Positions 32,388 to 44,777 are shown, counted from the first letter of the stretch. The stretch is DNA of 64,000 bases from Effrenium voratum (GCA_963377175.1 CAUJNA010003290.1:623480-687479); one strand, 5' to 3'. Numbers and translations: made by a program. The notes: generated by a model not told the origin, from the sequence alone.

Positions 32388-33251
32388 CTCGAGCATTTTG
32401 TGAAGAGCTTTCCGCACGGAAAAGCTAGCCGCGAGCTGTTCTTTCTTCTTTTTTTTTTGGGGGGGGGAAGTAAGTTGAAAATTCAAGAGTACACATAACA
32501 TGCGGGGTGTGTTGAGGCTTTTCCGCAACAAGAGCTTCTGTCTCTAGGTTTTTCTTCAGGGGTTCCCCTAGTTGGCAAATTGAATCAATGCAGATAAGAT
32601 AACACATGACACCTTCTAGTGCCTTCCGACCAGTCGGAATTCGAAGCCTCTTCTCAGAAGCGATTTGGGGTAAACGACCCTAGTGTCTAAGGGTATTTGC
32701 CAACCTCGCAGGAAGGGTTTTGGCTTGCAAATGCGCAAACGTAGACTACTGTTCCTAGTTCCTACTATGCTAGTAGAAGCAAAAGCAATGGCTCGAACAT
32801 ATGAGCTACGGCAGCTATTTGTTGCATGGTTGATGGTCGGGTGTTCCCACTTCGGTCTCCAACTCTGTACTCATTTGGACTCATTGACCTTGTTTTCCAA
32901 CGCGTTTGTGATCTCAATCACCTATATGTCATGGCCCTATCTCGCTTTGGGAGCGTGCCTGCCTTGTGCTGCAGCTAATTCAGTAGGTTCGCCCGGCCTT
33001 TACAGTAGTCTTCTGATAATAAAGGCAGATGCTCATGAACATGACAACACAAGAGCTGCACAAACTTGGCCCCTCTCAAAGTGAGTGATACTCACTAGAA
33101 TGACGTATTGAGATCTTAGTTGGGGCTGAACATCAGAGTCGGTCGGAATATGGCCACGGATTCACTCGCAATCATTTGGCTGGTAATTGTTTCTGGACTG
33201 ATTTCACTGCAAGACAAGAGCATCATCTGATGCAACACATGCTTTCCGCAG

Positions 33252-33404
33252 GATGCGTTGGCGAAGCCCGGCAAAGGCGACAACGAATCCAGAACTCCTG
33301 AAGGGATGCCCCAGTGGAACATGGATTGGACTCAAGAAGCCTGGATTCCATCCAACAAGAGCAACCACGCAGATTTTGTGCCGGACCCCTTGCAATGCGG
33401 CTGA
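33252..33404 (+). CDS. weak plus-strand candidate exon
   Basis: After TTTCCGCAG|G a 50-codon frame begins DALAKPGKGDNESRTPEGMP and stops at TGA. Composition is plausible and the acceptor is good, but no donor or family is seen. It runs opposite to all other supported exons. Confidence 0.18.
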   Translation, partial: DALAKPGKGDNESRTPEGMPQWNMDWTQEAWIPSNKSNHADFVPDPLQCG

Positions 33405-34275
33405 CTTTCGCCAAACAGGAATCTCCCATGAAGCCTTGCCAGTTGTGGGGGCATTCCTAGATCCTCGGGACCTTTCGCAACCCGGGGCCTTGCATGGCCA
33501 AATATCTTGGGAATCAAGAGCAAAGGTACATTCGGCAGGGTTCAAGTACCCAAGGGACCCCCCTTGAAGGAGGCAGAACAAGCTGATGAATTCGCAACGT
33601 CAAGCCACTTTGCCACTTTAGAGTCGCCAGGTGCCCATGGCAAGCCGTGCGGACATGCGAAAGTGCGCAAGCTTCCAGTTTCCCTCCATGCCAAATGGCG
33701 TGCAACCCCTGGGTCATTGGAATTTTCGCACACGTCTTCATAAACTCACTCAAACATCCGCATGATCAGAAATGGCCAACGCCCCGTTCTCTGTCCGGTT
33801 GATTTCTTTCACCAGGCGTCCGTCTCCGAGCCCAACTCAGAGTCTGAGGCTCAGACTTATAGAGCTCCGTACCCCTCTCCTTCCGAGAAAAACAAAAAAG
33901 GAGCCGACGGAAGACTTTGCTTGCAAGTGGTTGGCGCAATTACGACCAACGTGAGACCAACTCGCAAAGGTCCATGGTGACACGGCCTCAATTGTTTGGG
34001 CATGGTTGTGGAAAATATGTTTCTTGTGATATCGCAATGGGGCCGTCCCTATGACTATATCTCTTTCAAGGGTGTTTCTTGGTATCATGCAAAAGCGTGC
34101 TTGAATTACCATTTTCCTCAACAGTGTATCTGGTGAAGCTGCCAGAACTCCCAAGCTGAAAGATCTGGGACCCCCTACAAGACCTTCCTGGCAAGCCATG
34201 CAGAGATGTCAACACAAGGGACTCTCCAAACCAGAGATTCTGTCATGGCCCAAGCTCCTTCTTCGGATGAGCATA

Positions 34276-34414
34276 GCTCCAGTAGAAAAATCCTTTCCTG
34301 TCAAACATGCGTAGGTATAAGGGTCTCCGATGTTTTTGTTTCTATACTCTATTTTAGTAGGGGAACCCTCCCCCAAAAAAGGATGGTAAAAGGGCACGCA
34401 GCTAGGGGACCTAG
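34276..34414 (+). mobile_element. MITE1 copy i
   Basis: Degenerate left end (GCTCCAGTAGAAAA), then TTTTAGTAGGGGAACCCTCC and right end TAGGGGACCTAG. Confidence 0.72.
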
Positions 34415-34506
34415 ACGCTACGTAGGAACCAAGCCGAACCCCGAGGGGTGGTTTCACCATGGCCACCCCACTCTCCCGGCAACCAGCGGCTTCGATCCCC
34501 AGCAAC

Positions 34507-34554
34507 CAGCGGCTCCTTGGCGGCGATGGACTGGTCGACCGTGGACGCCGAGGC
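34507..34554 (-). CDS. candidate exon, fibre-like peptide
   Basis: Acceptor CTTCTAAG|GCC, then ASASTVDQSIAAKEPL, then GT donor (CTG|GTTGCT); 48 bases, phase 0. The ..VDQSIAAKEP pattern resembles repeats of phage-type tail-fibre proteins and the exon at 31174-31351. AGCCGCTGGTTGC is directly repeated at the 3' end, so the donor could be one repeat later. Gene unknown. Confidence 0.38.
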
Positions 34555-34616
34555 CTTAGAAGGGATCACGTCCAGCACCAAGGGCCCAAGGCTTTTTAGG
34601 AAGGCCCACACCTCCA

Positions 34617-34778
34617 CCAACACCCACCCACCCACCCACCCACCCACCCACCCACCCACCCACCCACCCACCCACCCACCCACCCACCCACCCACCCACC
34701 CACCCACCCACCCACCCACCCACCCACCCACCCACCCACCCACCCACCCACCCACCCACCCACCCACCCACCCACCCA
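34617..34778 (+). repeat. (CCCA)n microsatellite
   Basis: About 40 perfect CCCA units. The minus strand is (TGGG)n, which can form G-quadruplexes. Confidence 0.97.
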
Positions 34779-35064
34779 CAGACGGGTGAAAGCAAACACA
34801 AGTCCAGCTCATTTTGGTCGTCCCTTGACATGGGGTCATTTCGGGTGCTGATTGCACGCGATTGGAAAGGGATGTTCCTCTCGGAAAGGGAGGTACCCTT
34901 TGGACCCAACTTTTGGTTGGTGTCTGAAGGGCATGTTTTAAGGACCACCCATATCATCTACATATATATATATATTTTACAATGGTGTTTTCGTGTCCCA
35001 TGTTCCCACCCCCCTCCCCCTCTAGGGTATAGTCCCCCACGGCGTCCCCTCTGCCCCAGGTCCC

Positions 35065-35320
35065 CCGGCCCCTAACCATCCCTAAACTACGCAACTCACA
35101 CCCCGGCACTCCCGCAACCCCGAGCAATCCAACCCTCAACCAACCCCAATCCTCAATCCATCCCAACTTGGGAAGAAGGAGTAAACCACCCCAAACCAAC
35201 CCCTAGCCCTAAACCAACACTAAACCCATCCCAACCCTAAACCACAAACCAACCACAGGACCACGGGGGGGGGTCCACCCTGAACCAGCCCTCAACATCC
35301 TAAACCAACCCTGCACGACA
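35065..35320 (+). repeat. degenerate CCCTAAAC-like tract
   Basis: Irregular CCCTAAACC, AACCCATCCC and CCAACCCC words over ~250 bp. CCCTAAA is the complement of the plant-type telomere repeat TTTAGGG reported for dinoflagellates. No regular register, so a decayed interstitial tract at best. Confidence 0.5.
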
Positions 35321-35399
35321 GCCTGGAAAAAGTTCCAAATGTAAGTTGAAGTCTTCAACGAACAGCATAAAGAAACAATCTTTACAATAGCAACTTCAA

Positions 35400-36200
35400 G
35401 TTGACGTTGGTTGGTGAGGGGTGGCTTTCACGTATCCTTCAGATGGGTTGAAAGGTTTAAACCCCGTTCCCCTTGAAGCTTGGCCACCATGGCCCCCCGA
35501 TGCGAATCCGAGGCTCTTCATCCATGGCACGGCTAAGTTCGGTGACTCGCCCTCTGACCCGAAAGGATGTCATGTCCAGTGTGTTCCGATATCCTGGGAT
35601 GGCACCCCGCAAGCAGTCCTGAACAGGGACCCGTCAATAAAGCCCAGGCTCCGTCAATATCTGCAAAAATTGCCAACTGCTTCAAATGAGTTGGCAAGTG
35701 CTAGGCTCAGTGCTGAGCCACCAGTCTACTGCCATGGATGCCTTCTCTCACAACTCTGAAGCCAAGGGCGACGATGGTATGGGCTTTGCGGCCTTTTTGC
35801 TGGCGTGCCAGGTCTGTCTTTTCTTAGAACCCCCCCCCCCCAACCAAACAAATGGCTTTTTCCAGAGTTTGCCTTTGAAACCAACCAAAAAGAGGGGTCC
35901 CCCCAAAAAACAAATATATTGGAACTGTTTTCTTTTTCCCTTTGACCAGGGGGTCTGAGGCACCCTTGGAGGGCAACCCCCAGGTGTTCAGGGGACAATC
36001 CTCCGAAACTTGACGCATTCCGTGGCGAGGTCAAGGAAATGCGCTGGTGATTGTCTTCGTTTAAGACACATCCCGGTGGCGCCGGCCAACCCTGGAAAGA
36101 GGACTTCCGGAAGCTTTTTTCAGGCCCATTGAACCGACAGGTCAAGAGGCAACGCCCAGTAAATCTTGCGACACAGCCAACCCCGGCTTGCCTTTTCCGA
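35400..36200. other. no gene recognised
   Basis: A poly-C/poly-A stretch at 35828-35915 and plain sequence. No element shared with other sites was noticed. Confidence 0.35.
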
Positions 36201-36207
36201 TACTCAC

Positions 36208-36290
36208 ATCACGAATCGTCTTTCGCCCCTCTCTGAGTGTCAATTTGCCAGATGAGGATTTCTTGCCACTGGCCGCTGTGCTAGTCTGCC
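36208..36290 (-). CDS. candidate exon, Ser/Lys-rich peptide
   Basis: Acceptor GCAACAG|GG, then QTSTAASGKKSSSGKLTLRE and GRKTIRD, then ATTCGTGAT|GTGAGT, a textbook GT donor. 83 bases, phase 1 to 0. The open frame continues upstream (LRPLWLIAGLQSAT), so the acceptor is not certain. A basic, flexible segment; family unknown. Confidence 0.5.
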
Positions 36291-36646
36291 CTGTTGCCGA
36301 CTGCAGACCGGCGATCAACCACAAGGGACGAAGTCTCCCCGAGCTGGCCACAAAGTAGAGGTGTGACCATCGAAAGGAAACTCTGCCCATCTAGCAGCTG
36401 ACAGCATGCTGTCTCTTCCCCTGTCCCAGCGCATACTAGAACTTCTGGTTTCACAAATCAGATTCTTCTTTTTCTTTAACCCGCAACCTGTGTGGACACG
36501 GATCCATCCGCCAGGTCCTTAAAAAAAACCCTTTAAACATCAAAGACCGGGAGCACACCAGGAGCTCTCGGAATTTGCCTGTCACGGCTTCCATTTCGAC
36601 AAGCCTTGTTTGTTCGCAGGAGTCCGAATTCAAACCGTGATGCACA

Positions 36647-36703
36647 TATATATATATATATATACATATACATGTATATATATATATATATATATTTATT
36701 TAT
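36647..36703 (+). repeat. (AT)n microsatellite
   Basis: Two TATATA runs around TACATGTATA. Confidence 0.9.
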
Positions 36704-36779
36704 TTTTAAGAACAGGCACCCTCAAAGAAAATTGACACACATCCGGATCCGGAAGGTTCAGACTCAGAACAAACAAGAA

Positions 36780-37790
36780 ATGGTGGCATCCGTGGTGAAA
36801 CAATGGTCTGTACGTCGCCGCACGCCTTCGCTGCTCCAGGCAGCAGCCTAACGCCAGGGTTGCGCCGCTTGAGGTATTGGAGGACTGGGTGAGTTCTTTG
36901 AGGACCTCCATTTTAAGGTCGGTTCAAATGGAACTCAAAAGGACTGCCACAATTTTGAGGTCCCCGTATGTTGACACTCACCGCGCCAGTTGATCTGAAA
37001 CCATGTAAGGACGCAGCATTGCTAAAAAAACCTGCCAAACCTCGACCAACCGTAAATACACCAGTTTCTACAAGTTGTCGCCTTAGCGCTTCACATCAAG
37101 CGTGAATTCTAGGAACTGATTGAACCGGTGTTATTTCTGCCAAGTCAGGCGAAGCAACACGTATGCCGAGAAGAGCATGTCATGCGTCAAGTTGCGGCAA
37201 ACGCCGAAAGCAAATTCACTGAATCCACTCACTGTCTCAACCCAGATGTCTGACTAGTTGCTGACTGGATTCGCGGCAAGGATCTTCGCTTCAGCGAATG
37301 ACAGCAGGCGTTGGCTGCTCACCAGGATCCCAGAGGCTTGCGTACATATCAATAGAAACACCCTATTCTGGTGGACAAGAAACAAGATTCACTCTATGAG
37401 CCTGAAACACAGAGTAGTGAAGGTTCCTGCCCTCAAACACTCAATTGGTTTGCCGCCCTCGTGTGTGATCAAGCGACAGTCTTGACTGGGTGAAAAGACT
37501 CTGGGACCTGGCTGACGAAACCGTCCAAGCTCGCCCAAAATCCTGAGCCTCAACTATTTATCCACAACGCCAACGGCGGTCCACGGCCAAAACCAAACAA
37601 GGCAAGTGGCAAAAGCAAACGACAAGCATCGCCGTCAACATTTGGGACACACGTGATGCGTGCACATGCAAGCCAAAGCAAGTTGGTTTTGGCCAAGAGC
37701 CGCAAACTCGCCGAGAATAACTGCAAACCATCGCGCTGACGCTTGAGTCAGCTGCGCAATGATATGCCGGGAAGGCATCTGAATGAATGT
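36780..37790. repeat. diverged copy 1 of a ~1-kb unit
   Basis: Shares long blocks with 40566-41743 and 41744-42790: CCTGCCAAACCTCGACCA, TGCCAAGTCAGGCGAAGCAA, CTGGATTCGCGGCAAGGATC, CAGAGTAGTGAAGGTTCCTG. More diverged than the other two are from each other. Frames are broken, so any coding function is lost or absent. Confidence 0.8.
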
Positions 37791-37799
37791 CATGTTGGC

Positions 37800-40445
37800 A
37801 CTTGATTAGTAATGTGGACCAGAATAGACCCCACACTGTCTGAAGAGCCGGGTCTACATTTTTGTCCGCCCAAACAATCACCCCAAAACCAGGTTTGGAC
37901 CACACCAAGTTCTTCTTGCACTTGAAACAATGGCCCTTGAAGGCTGCAGATTCCTACCAAAATCAACTGCAACTGCTTCCCTGCCCAAAAAAAGTTTCTG
38001 AAGCCTGCTGCTCTTTCCCAGCCCAGCCCTGCTTCTCCCTGTAAGGCTGCTCAAAAACCATCAGCTTTCCTTTCTGCTTGCAAAGTTGCAGGCTCAAGGC
38101 AGAAAGTGTGTTGATGGCCCTGTGCTCAAAAGCCATTCTCTCACGAGCAAGTTCCTAATGATGGTGTTGAGCAAGGCTTTTCAGCCAAGAAAAGGAGGGT
38201 GGGCAAGACGAGGTTGGCTTCAGCAGCACATTGAGAGCCTGCAGAAAGACATTCAGCAGCGCACGGTGGAGGAGGAAAAAGATTGGTCTGTCCCCTCTTG
38301 ATTTTCAACAACCTGCTCAAACTAGCTGAAAAACACCTGCTTGCCACTTGGTGAACTTTTCGTGGCGCACAAGGTGGAGTTTGCCAACATGTTTGGCACG
38401 AGCCTGAACAATCAGCTGTATTGAATTTCAACCTCCCCATCAGCTGGCTCCTCATGTGGCTGCTCAGCTGCTTGCTTCTCTGCCTTCCTGTCCTCAATGG
38501 CCTTCTTAACAACTGCAACCTTGGTGCTATCCTGCACACTACGCAATCCTCAGCTCAAAGGATTTTCCACGCTCTCAAAAAACCCAAAGCTTTTAAAACT
38601 GAAGCTGCCAGCTCGCCAGCATTCCTCGAACGTGGCTGCCCTTGAACGGATTCACATAAATACGTCAGCAACACCAAGCTGGACAACACAACAACGACAT
38701 CCACAAGCAAACAGTACTAAAAGGACACATCAGTAATTTTCATTACCTGAAAGGCCGCTTGCAGGCCAAGGCGCGGCTAACGTCTGAAACGACCTGCTGA
38801 AGGTGGCGAGTGACATCCATGGAATTTTGAGTGGGGTTGATGCAAGTTTAAGGCGCCCCTTGGCATGCGCCTACGCGAGGAGGCAACAAATTTGCTCCTT
38901 CAGGCCTTCTCCTTGAGCGCACTTTCGCTGTTTGAGTACAGCCTTTCCTACTTGAGCGCAGCGTGGGATTGAGCATGTGTGGAGAACATAAGCCAGGCTC
39001 CAGCAGCTCAACCTCACTGAAGGGTTTGAGCTAGAGAGATGCATGGTCAGAAGCAATGGCCCAAGAAGCCAGCCAGGTAGCACCTTTACTTTCCTCCATT
39101 GAGCAATGTCTTCAGGTCCTTATGACAATGGCATTGAGATGAGGCTTCAGCAGGTTCAGCCAGACCAAACTGCAGCCAACTTCACGGTCGCGCCAGCAGG
39201 TGCTACAAGTGCAACCAGGCCACATGCAGGCTCATCAATCATTCAGTGTTCATCCAATGATTGTCTTTGTGGGCAGTTGATGAATTGGTTCAAGTAGTTG
39301 AACTGCTGATTGGTATCAGTTGTTAGCCCCGCAAGCCAGGGCTGAGGTAAGTATTCAGCTCCAAGGACTGCTTCAGTCCCAGCCCAGCCTTCTCCTCAGG
39401 CTCCTTCTACCTGTTCAGCATAGTTGTATTTGATGCGCTTCTTTTTGGCTTCATTTGGGCTGCTTAGGAAGTGCAACCCGCTAAGGCATCAAAGCTCCAG
39501 CTTCAGCTCTGCATGCGCCCATTGAGACCAAGCCTGAGAGGTACTGTTTACTTCAGCCTTGGCCTCAGTCAAGTTGGACTCAGAAGATCAGCTGCCGTGG
39601 ATGCTTGAGGCAACTTCCGGCGGCCTTGGCAATACCATTCAGAAGGTCAAGGGTGATGCGGTCAACCTTCGGAACAAGCACCTTCACCAGGAGAAGCAGT
39701 GACCTTGAGCTTGAGCACAAGAACGTGCGCCTAAAGAAGATTTGCTTGAGATGCTCCGGCAAATTCAAACAAAACCGCGTGAGTTGTTTGAGCACAATTA
39801 CTCGCTCGACAAGCACTAACTTTGATTCAGAGGCATACCTTAACCTGCTTGAATTCATCTTGAGAACTTTCAGGAAAGTGCTTAGCAATGGTTTTTGTCA
39901 GCAGCAGCTGCTGGCACAGGCTGACATTCAGCGGCTTTAGTCTTTGGTGGCTTTCAAGGCCAGACTTCAGCCCTGGCAAACATCGAGGAAGGCCTCGTTC
40001 CAAGACAAAGAAGTGCTGCTGGCAGAAGTAGACCTCAGGTTGAGTTTTTGAGGCCAGATTGCAGCAGAAGGTTAAACATCTTGGAACTTGAGCATGCTTG
40101 GGTTGAGCCTTGGAGGTTGTTGGGTATTCCGTGTGACGCTGAGTAATTTGGCTAGAAAATACGCCTGCGTGCTCAACAGCCTTGAAAGCCTTCAAGCCTT
40201 GTAGAGTTGCTTCAAGCTTCGGCTGCAAAACCTTCTGCTCAACTGAACAGAGTTTCCAGTGAAATTTAGCTTTGGGTTGGGTACAAGACAGCGCCAGCCA
40301 CCCGCCCTTCAGCCCGCACTGTTCTGTGACTTCTTGCCTACTTTTGGGCGCGCAGCGTCAGACCCTCGATCCGGGGCTTTGGGTCCGACCTTGGAAAGGC
40401 GAAGCTCCAAAAATGGCGGCAAAATCGCTCCGCCAGAAGTGGTTG
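37800..40445. other. decayed or unassigned sequence rich in CTTCAG/CTTGAGC words
   Basis: Both strands are rich in CTTCAG, CTTCAAG and CTTGAGC. Open segments occur on both strands (for example a plus-strand stretch 39106-39297 with PDQTAANFTVAPAGATSATR), none with a recognised family. It may be an old broken gene or repeat. One better-supported minus-strand exon lies at 38412-38531. Confidence 0.35.
38412..38531 (-). CDS. candidate exon, charged peptide
   Basis: Acceptor GTGCAG|GAT, then 39 codons (DSTKVAVVKKAIEDRKAEKQ .. EEPADGEVEIQYS) to TGA. The Lys/Glu-rich sequence and GAG/AAG codons look coding and helical. It may be a last exon or a remnant. No family recognised. Confidence 0.4.
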   Translation of the reverse strand, partial: DSTKVAVVKKAIEDRKAEKQAAEQPHEEPADGEVEIQYS

Positions 40446-40565
40446 AAAGACAAATGCAGTGTTCCAAGAAATCTGCTCAGCAAGAAGTGATTGCAAGACC
40501 AAAGTAGTATTCCAAACAATCTGCTCAGCAAGAAGTGGTTGGTCCCACTTGTTTTGTTATGGTGC

Positions 40566-41743
40566 AGTATGTGTCACTCGTCGCAGTGCCACTTCAAGCA
40601 ACAGGGGTGCCTTCTCATTTCTCGAACAAACTGTCAATGTTTCTTGAGAATTTGTTGGCTCCAAATGGAAGATATGCTTATGCCCTCCCAAACACAAAAG
40701 GAACCGCATGATTCATTTGGGTTCCTTGTCACCGTGTCTTGGGAATGCCTTCCCTGGTGAAACGATGGCCCGGTACATCGCTTGACGTGCAATACCCGGG
40801 CACCTTCACCGCTCCAGCAGGCAGCAGTCTTATGCTAGTGTCACACCGCTACAGGTGCTGTGGGTGACAAAATCTGCTTGAGAGTGTGCGCTTTGTTGGA
40901 CCTCCGTTTTCGCGTTTTTAGGTCGCTTCAAAGGGAACTCAAAAGGACAGCCACAATTTGAGGTCCCCTTATTTTGATACACACCACACCACTTGGGGTA
41001 GATGAAACTGTATGGACACAGTATTGCTAAGAGAACCTGCCAAACCTCGACCAGAATGGCGACAGTTTCTACAACTTGTAGCCTTACAACAGCACTTCAC
41101 ATCAAACGTGAACATAATATGCTTGGACTGGAACCGGTCTTATTTCTCACCGTCCTGCCAAGTCAGGCGAAGCAACATGCATAGCTTGCCTCAAGTTGCG
41201 GCAGACGCCAAAAGCAAACTTGCTGAATCCACTCACTGTCTCAACCCAGATGTCTGACTAGCTGACTGGATTCGCGGCAAGGATCTTCGCTTCAGCGAAT
41301 GAAAGCAGGCGTTGGCTGCTCACCAGGATCCCAGAGGCTTGCGTTCATCTCAAGAGAAACACCCTATTCTGGTGGACAAGAAACAAATTCACTCTATGAG
41401 CCTGAAACACAGAGTAGTGAAGGTTCCTGCCCTCAAACACCCGATTGGCTTGCCGCCCTCGTGTGTGCCACAGTCTTGACGTGAAAAGACTCTGGGACCT
41501 GGCTGAAGCCGCTCGAAGACTCTGAGCCTCCGAAAGTGGATCTACGGCGCTGCCAACACCAAGGGCCAGCGGGAGCAACGACAAAAGCATCGCATGCAGA
41601 TACACGGCGTGCGTGCGGCCAAGAGAAGCTTGGTGTTGGCCAGCGCCGAGATCTGCAAAACATCGCGCTGGCGAATCGTTTAGCTGGGCGCGTGCTGAGG
41701 CTGAAGTCAGCACAATGATATGCCAGGATGGCCGATGGCTGAC
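40566..41743. repeat. copy 2 of ~1.1-kb tandem unit
   Basis: Begins TATGTGTCACTCGTCGCAGTG and contains TTTGTTGGCTCCAAATGGAA, ATGCTTATGCCCTCCCAAAC and the blocks listed for 36780-37790. The next copy follows head to tail. Confidence 0.88.
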
Positions 41744-42790
41744 TGTGTGTCACTTGTCTCAGTGCCACTGAAAGTGACACGTTTGCCTTCTCATTTCCTG
41801 AGCAAACTGTCACTGCGTTTTGGGAATTTGTTGGCTCCAAATGGAAGATATGCTTATGCCCTCCCAAACACAAAAGGAACCGCATGATTCGTTTGGGTTC
41901 CTTCTCACCGTTCTTGGGGAATGCCTTCCCTGGTGAAACGATGGTCCGGTACGTCGCTTGACGTGCACAATCCGGGCACCTTCACCGCTCCAGCAGGCAG
42001 CAGTCTTATGCTAGTGTCACACCGCTACAGGTGCTGTGGGTGACAAAATATGCTTGAGAGTGTGCGCTTTGTTGGACCTCCGTTTTCGCGTTTTTTAGGT
42101 CGCTTCAAAGCGAACCCAAAAGGACAGCCACAATTTGAGGTCCCCTTATTTTGATACACACCACACCACTTGGGGTAGATGAAACTGTATGGACACAGTA
42201 TTGCTAACTGCCAAACCTCGACCAGAATGGCGACGTTTCTACAACTTGTAGCCTTACAACAGCACTTCACATCAAACGTGAACATAATATGCTTGGACTG
42301 GAACCGGTCTTATTTCTCACCGTCCTGCCAAGTCAGGCGAAGCAACACGCATAGCTTGCCTCAAGTTGCGGCAGACGCCAAAAGCAAACTTGCTGAATCC
42401 ACTCACTGTCTCAACCCAGAAGTCTGACTAGCTGACTGAATTCGCGGCAAGGATCTGCGCTTCAGCGGATGAAGGCAGGGGTTGGATTGCCAGGATCCCA
42501 GAGGCCTGCGTCCATATCAAGAGAAATGCTATTCAACTGAGAAAAAAAAACGGAAGTCACACAGAGTAGTGAAGACTCCCGCCCTGAAACACCCAATTGA
42601 TTTGCCGCCGTCGTGTGTGTGATCACGGCTCGCGGCTTACTCTGATGACCAACCTGCAAAAAATGATTCGGTGAAAGGACTCTGGGACCTGGTTGACAAG
42701 ACCGTCCAAGATCGCCCAAGATTCTGAGCCTCCGAAAGTTTCTCCACAATGCCCACGCCGGTCCACTAAAGCCAAACACCAGGCCTAGCT
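41744..42790. repeat. copy 3 of ~1.1-kb tandem unit
   Basis: Begins TGTGTGTCACTTGTCTCAGTG and repeats nearly the whole of 40566-41600 with few changes, which points to a recent duplication. Its right end resembles 36780-37790 more than copy 2 (TCCACAATGCCCACGCCGGT). Confidence 0.88.
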
Positions 42791-42799
42791 CCAATTGAG

Positions 42800-43147
42800 A
42801 TGCATCCGGCCGAGATGAGAACAGTAGTTCAAACATCTCCCAGGGGCTGGCAACAAACTGACCTGTCGACCTGTCTTGAAAAACTCAAGAACCCCAAAAC
42901 ACACTTCGGTTCTCCGGCCGAACGAAGCCATGGCTTGGCGGAAGTGAACGAAGCACCCCAATCCGGCTCGCGACAGACTTCAACTTTCCAGCCGCCGCGA
43001 GCCTCCGAAAAAAGATTGCGCGGCGAGACGATCATCTTCCGCCGCTCGCACCTGGCGAAGCTGTGCGAGTTTCACGGTGCGGCTTGTGCGGCTTTTTTTT
43101 TTTTTTCTGAGCTGCCGGGTACAAAAACTCTGAGGCATTCCAGCTGA
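42800..43147 (+). CDS. weak plus-strand open frame, 115 codons
   Basis: Starts MHPAEMRTVVQTSPRGWQQT and includes RLRGETIIFRRSHLAKLCEF. Composition is plausible and a second frame (43159-43341) follows. No family motif. It overlaps a minus-strand candidate exon (43003-43051); at most one is likely real. Confidence 0.22.
   Translation: MHPAEMRTVVQTSPRGWQQTDLSTCLEKLKNPKTHFGSPAERSHGLAEVNEAPQSGSRQTSTFQPPRASEKRLRGETIIFRRSHLAKLCEFHGAACAAFFFFSELPGTKTLRHSS
43003..43051 (-). CDS. candidate exon, VRAAEDDRLAAQSFFG
   Basis: Acceptor CTTCGCCAG|GTG, then VRAAEDDRLAAQSFFG and one base before a GC donor (49 bases, phase 0 to 1). It would join in phase both to 44706-44777 upstream and to 36208-36290 downstream. 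Support is splice context only. Confidence 0.3.
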
Positions 43148-43349
43148 CTGTCGTCCCCATGGAAAGGGCCGCAGAAGACAGCTCGGGGAAGTGCTCTTCG
43201 GCAGACAACCCCTGTGCTTCTCAGCCCGCAACATTCCAACCCAGACGAAACCAAAGCGCTCTGCCAGATGAGACACCAAGGACACAAAGGGATACCATAT
43301 TCTACAGGTCCCATAATTGGACTACTGTGAACCGATGCTAGCTGCACCA

Positions 43350-44230
43350 GGACGCAAAGACTGCTAAGCCACAATCAACCAATACAAAACCTGCAATGTC
43401 TAAGATGTCCAATTGCCGCAACTCTTATTGACACCAGTTCACGAGGTATGTGATGAATCAAAAAGCAATACAGAACATGCAGGTTTTGGTCCATGTTTCC
43501 ACTTACCAGGGCAATCCATTTTGGTGCCGGTTTTTTGAGTCACAGCCATATGGGTATGAGATTGACCACCCTCTGTTCCCTCATGTCCAAGCCCCAACAT
43601 GTTACCAAACAGCCATGTCCGAGTAAATAACTTGAAGCACCAGGGATCAAGCATCTGCTTCCGCAATTTGCAGTATTGCTAGGCTGATGCAGCACATAGC
43701 AACGGTTTCCTGGTTTCCCTTTGAAAACCTGACCGATGCCCCCAGATTTGGGGAGAAAGCCAGGAGGAACAAACACCCTTGAGAAAAGGAACCTTGAGTC
43801 ACCAAGGCAAACCAATCCAATTTGGTGGATCCAATTCACAGTTAATGCGTGTCTGAGAAAGGGGAGCTTGGCTTAACCAGCTTTTGTGAAGGTCCAACTG
43901 GAATTTTGAGATAAGCGCATATTGAGACGCCGCAATTCTAGTAAGACAAACTGCTTTGTGGAGAGAAAGCCAATCTTCTCAGCTTTTGCGCCTGAACAAA
44001 AGAACATATTTTTGACCCGCATCTCGTCGTCGCCTTGTCGCGTCACTGCCCAGCCCGCGCCCTCTTGCGCCGCTCTTGCGTCAAGCCTGAGGCAGGTTGG
44101 TTCGGTGAGGCAGCAAACGAGAGGTCCTCAATTGTGCGAAGTCAATGTAAATCCCCTCCAGTGGAAGTGGCTACCACTAAAGCAAGTAAACAGGATATTT
44201 ACCAGGCTTTTACACGGTTGTATACCCATT
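43350..44230. other. no gene recognised
   Basis: Ordinary intron-like sequence; no element shared with other sites was noticed. Confidence 0.35.
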
Positions 44231-44253
44231 CTGAACATCACACAAGACTGGAG

Positions 44254-44340
44254 TATATATATATATACACATACATAATAAATATATATATATATATATC
44301 TATGTCTATATGTATATATATATATATGTGTGCATGCACA
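44254..44340 (+). repeat. (AT)n-rich microsatellite
   Basis: TATATATATACACATA-type runs. Similar tracts lie at 44516-44570 and 44643-44659. Confidence 0.9.
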
Positions 44341-44515
44341 CATGTAGGAAACCATGAATTTCCAAGAAAAGCCAGTCTAAATGAGCAAAACCCGGGAGTA
44401 AACCAAAACTGGAAGTCCGGGAACGGCGTGATAAGTTCGACCCGAATAGGGTTTTGTTGGTATCCAAAGACCTTGGGACCTTCCTGCTAGCCCACTCCCG
44501 TGATTCCCTGTTCCG

Positions 44516-44546
<31 letters not shown>

Positions 44547-44705
44547 ATAATAACATTGTATATGTATATATGTTCGAGGGTACTTGCTATTTGTGTTTAA
44601 CGGAAAACCCAACAAAAACCACTCACGGAGACTTATTTTCACATATATATATATATATCACCAGGGCCTTTAAATACATGACCAAATGGCTTAATTGGGA
44701 TCGAC

Positions 44706-44777
44706 CGTCGAGCATTTTCGGGGCAGCTGGGCTGGCGAATGGGCCAAGTGCTCGTCTTCAAGATCGAGGCTTTCCGC
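44706..44777 (-). CDS. candidate exon, acidic peptide
   Basis: Acceptor TTTAAAG|GCG, then AESLDLEDEHLAHSPAQLPR and KCST, then ACG|GTCGAT donor; 72 bases, phase 0. It joins in phase after the exon at 45684-45762 (ends phase 0). No family recognised. Confidence 0.45.

Noticed and set aside
34411..34957. Gly-Trp-Val-Gly repeat frames
   Set aside because: Translation of the (TGGG)n strand only.
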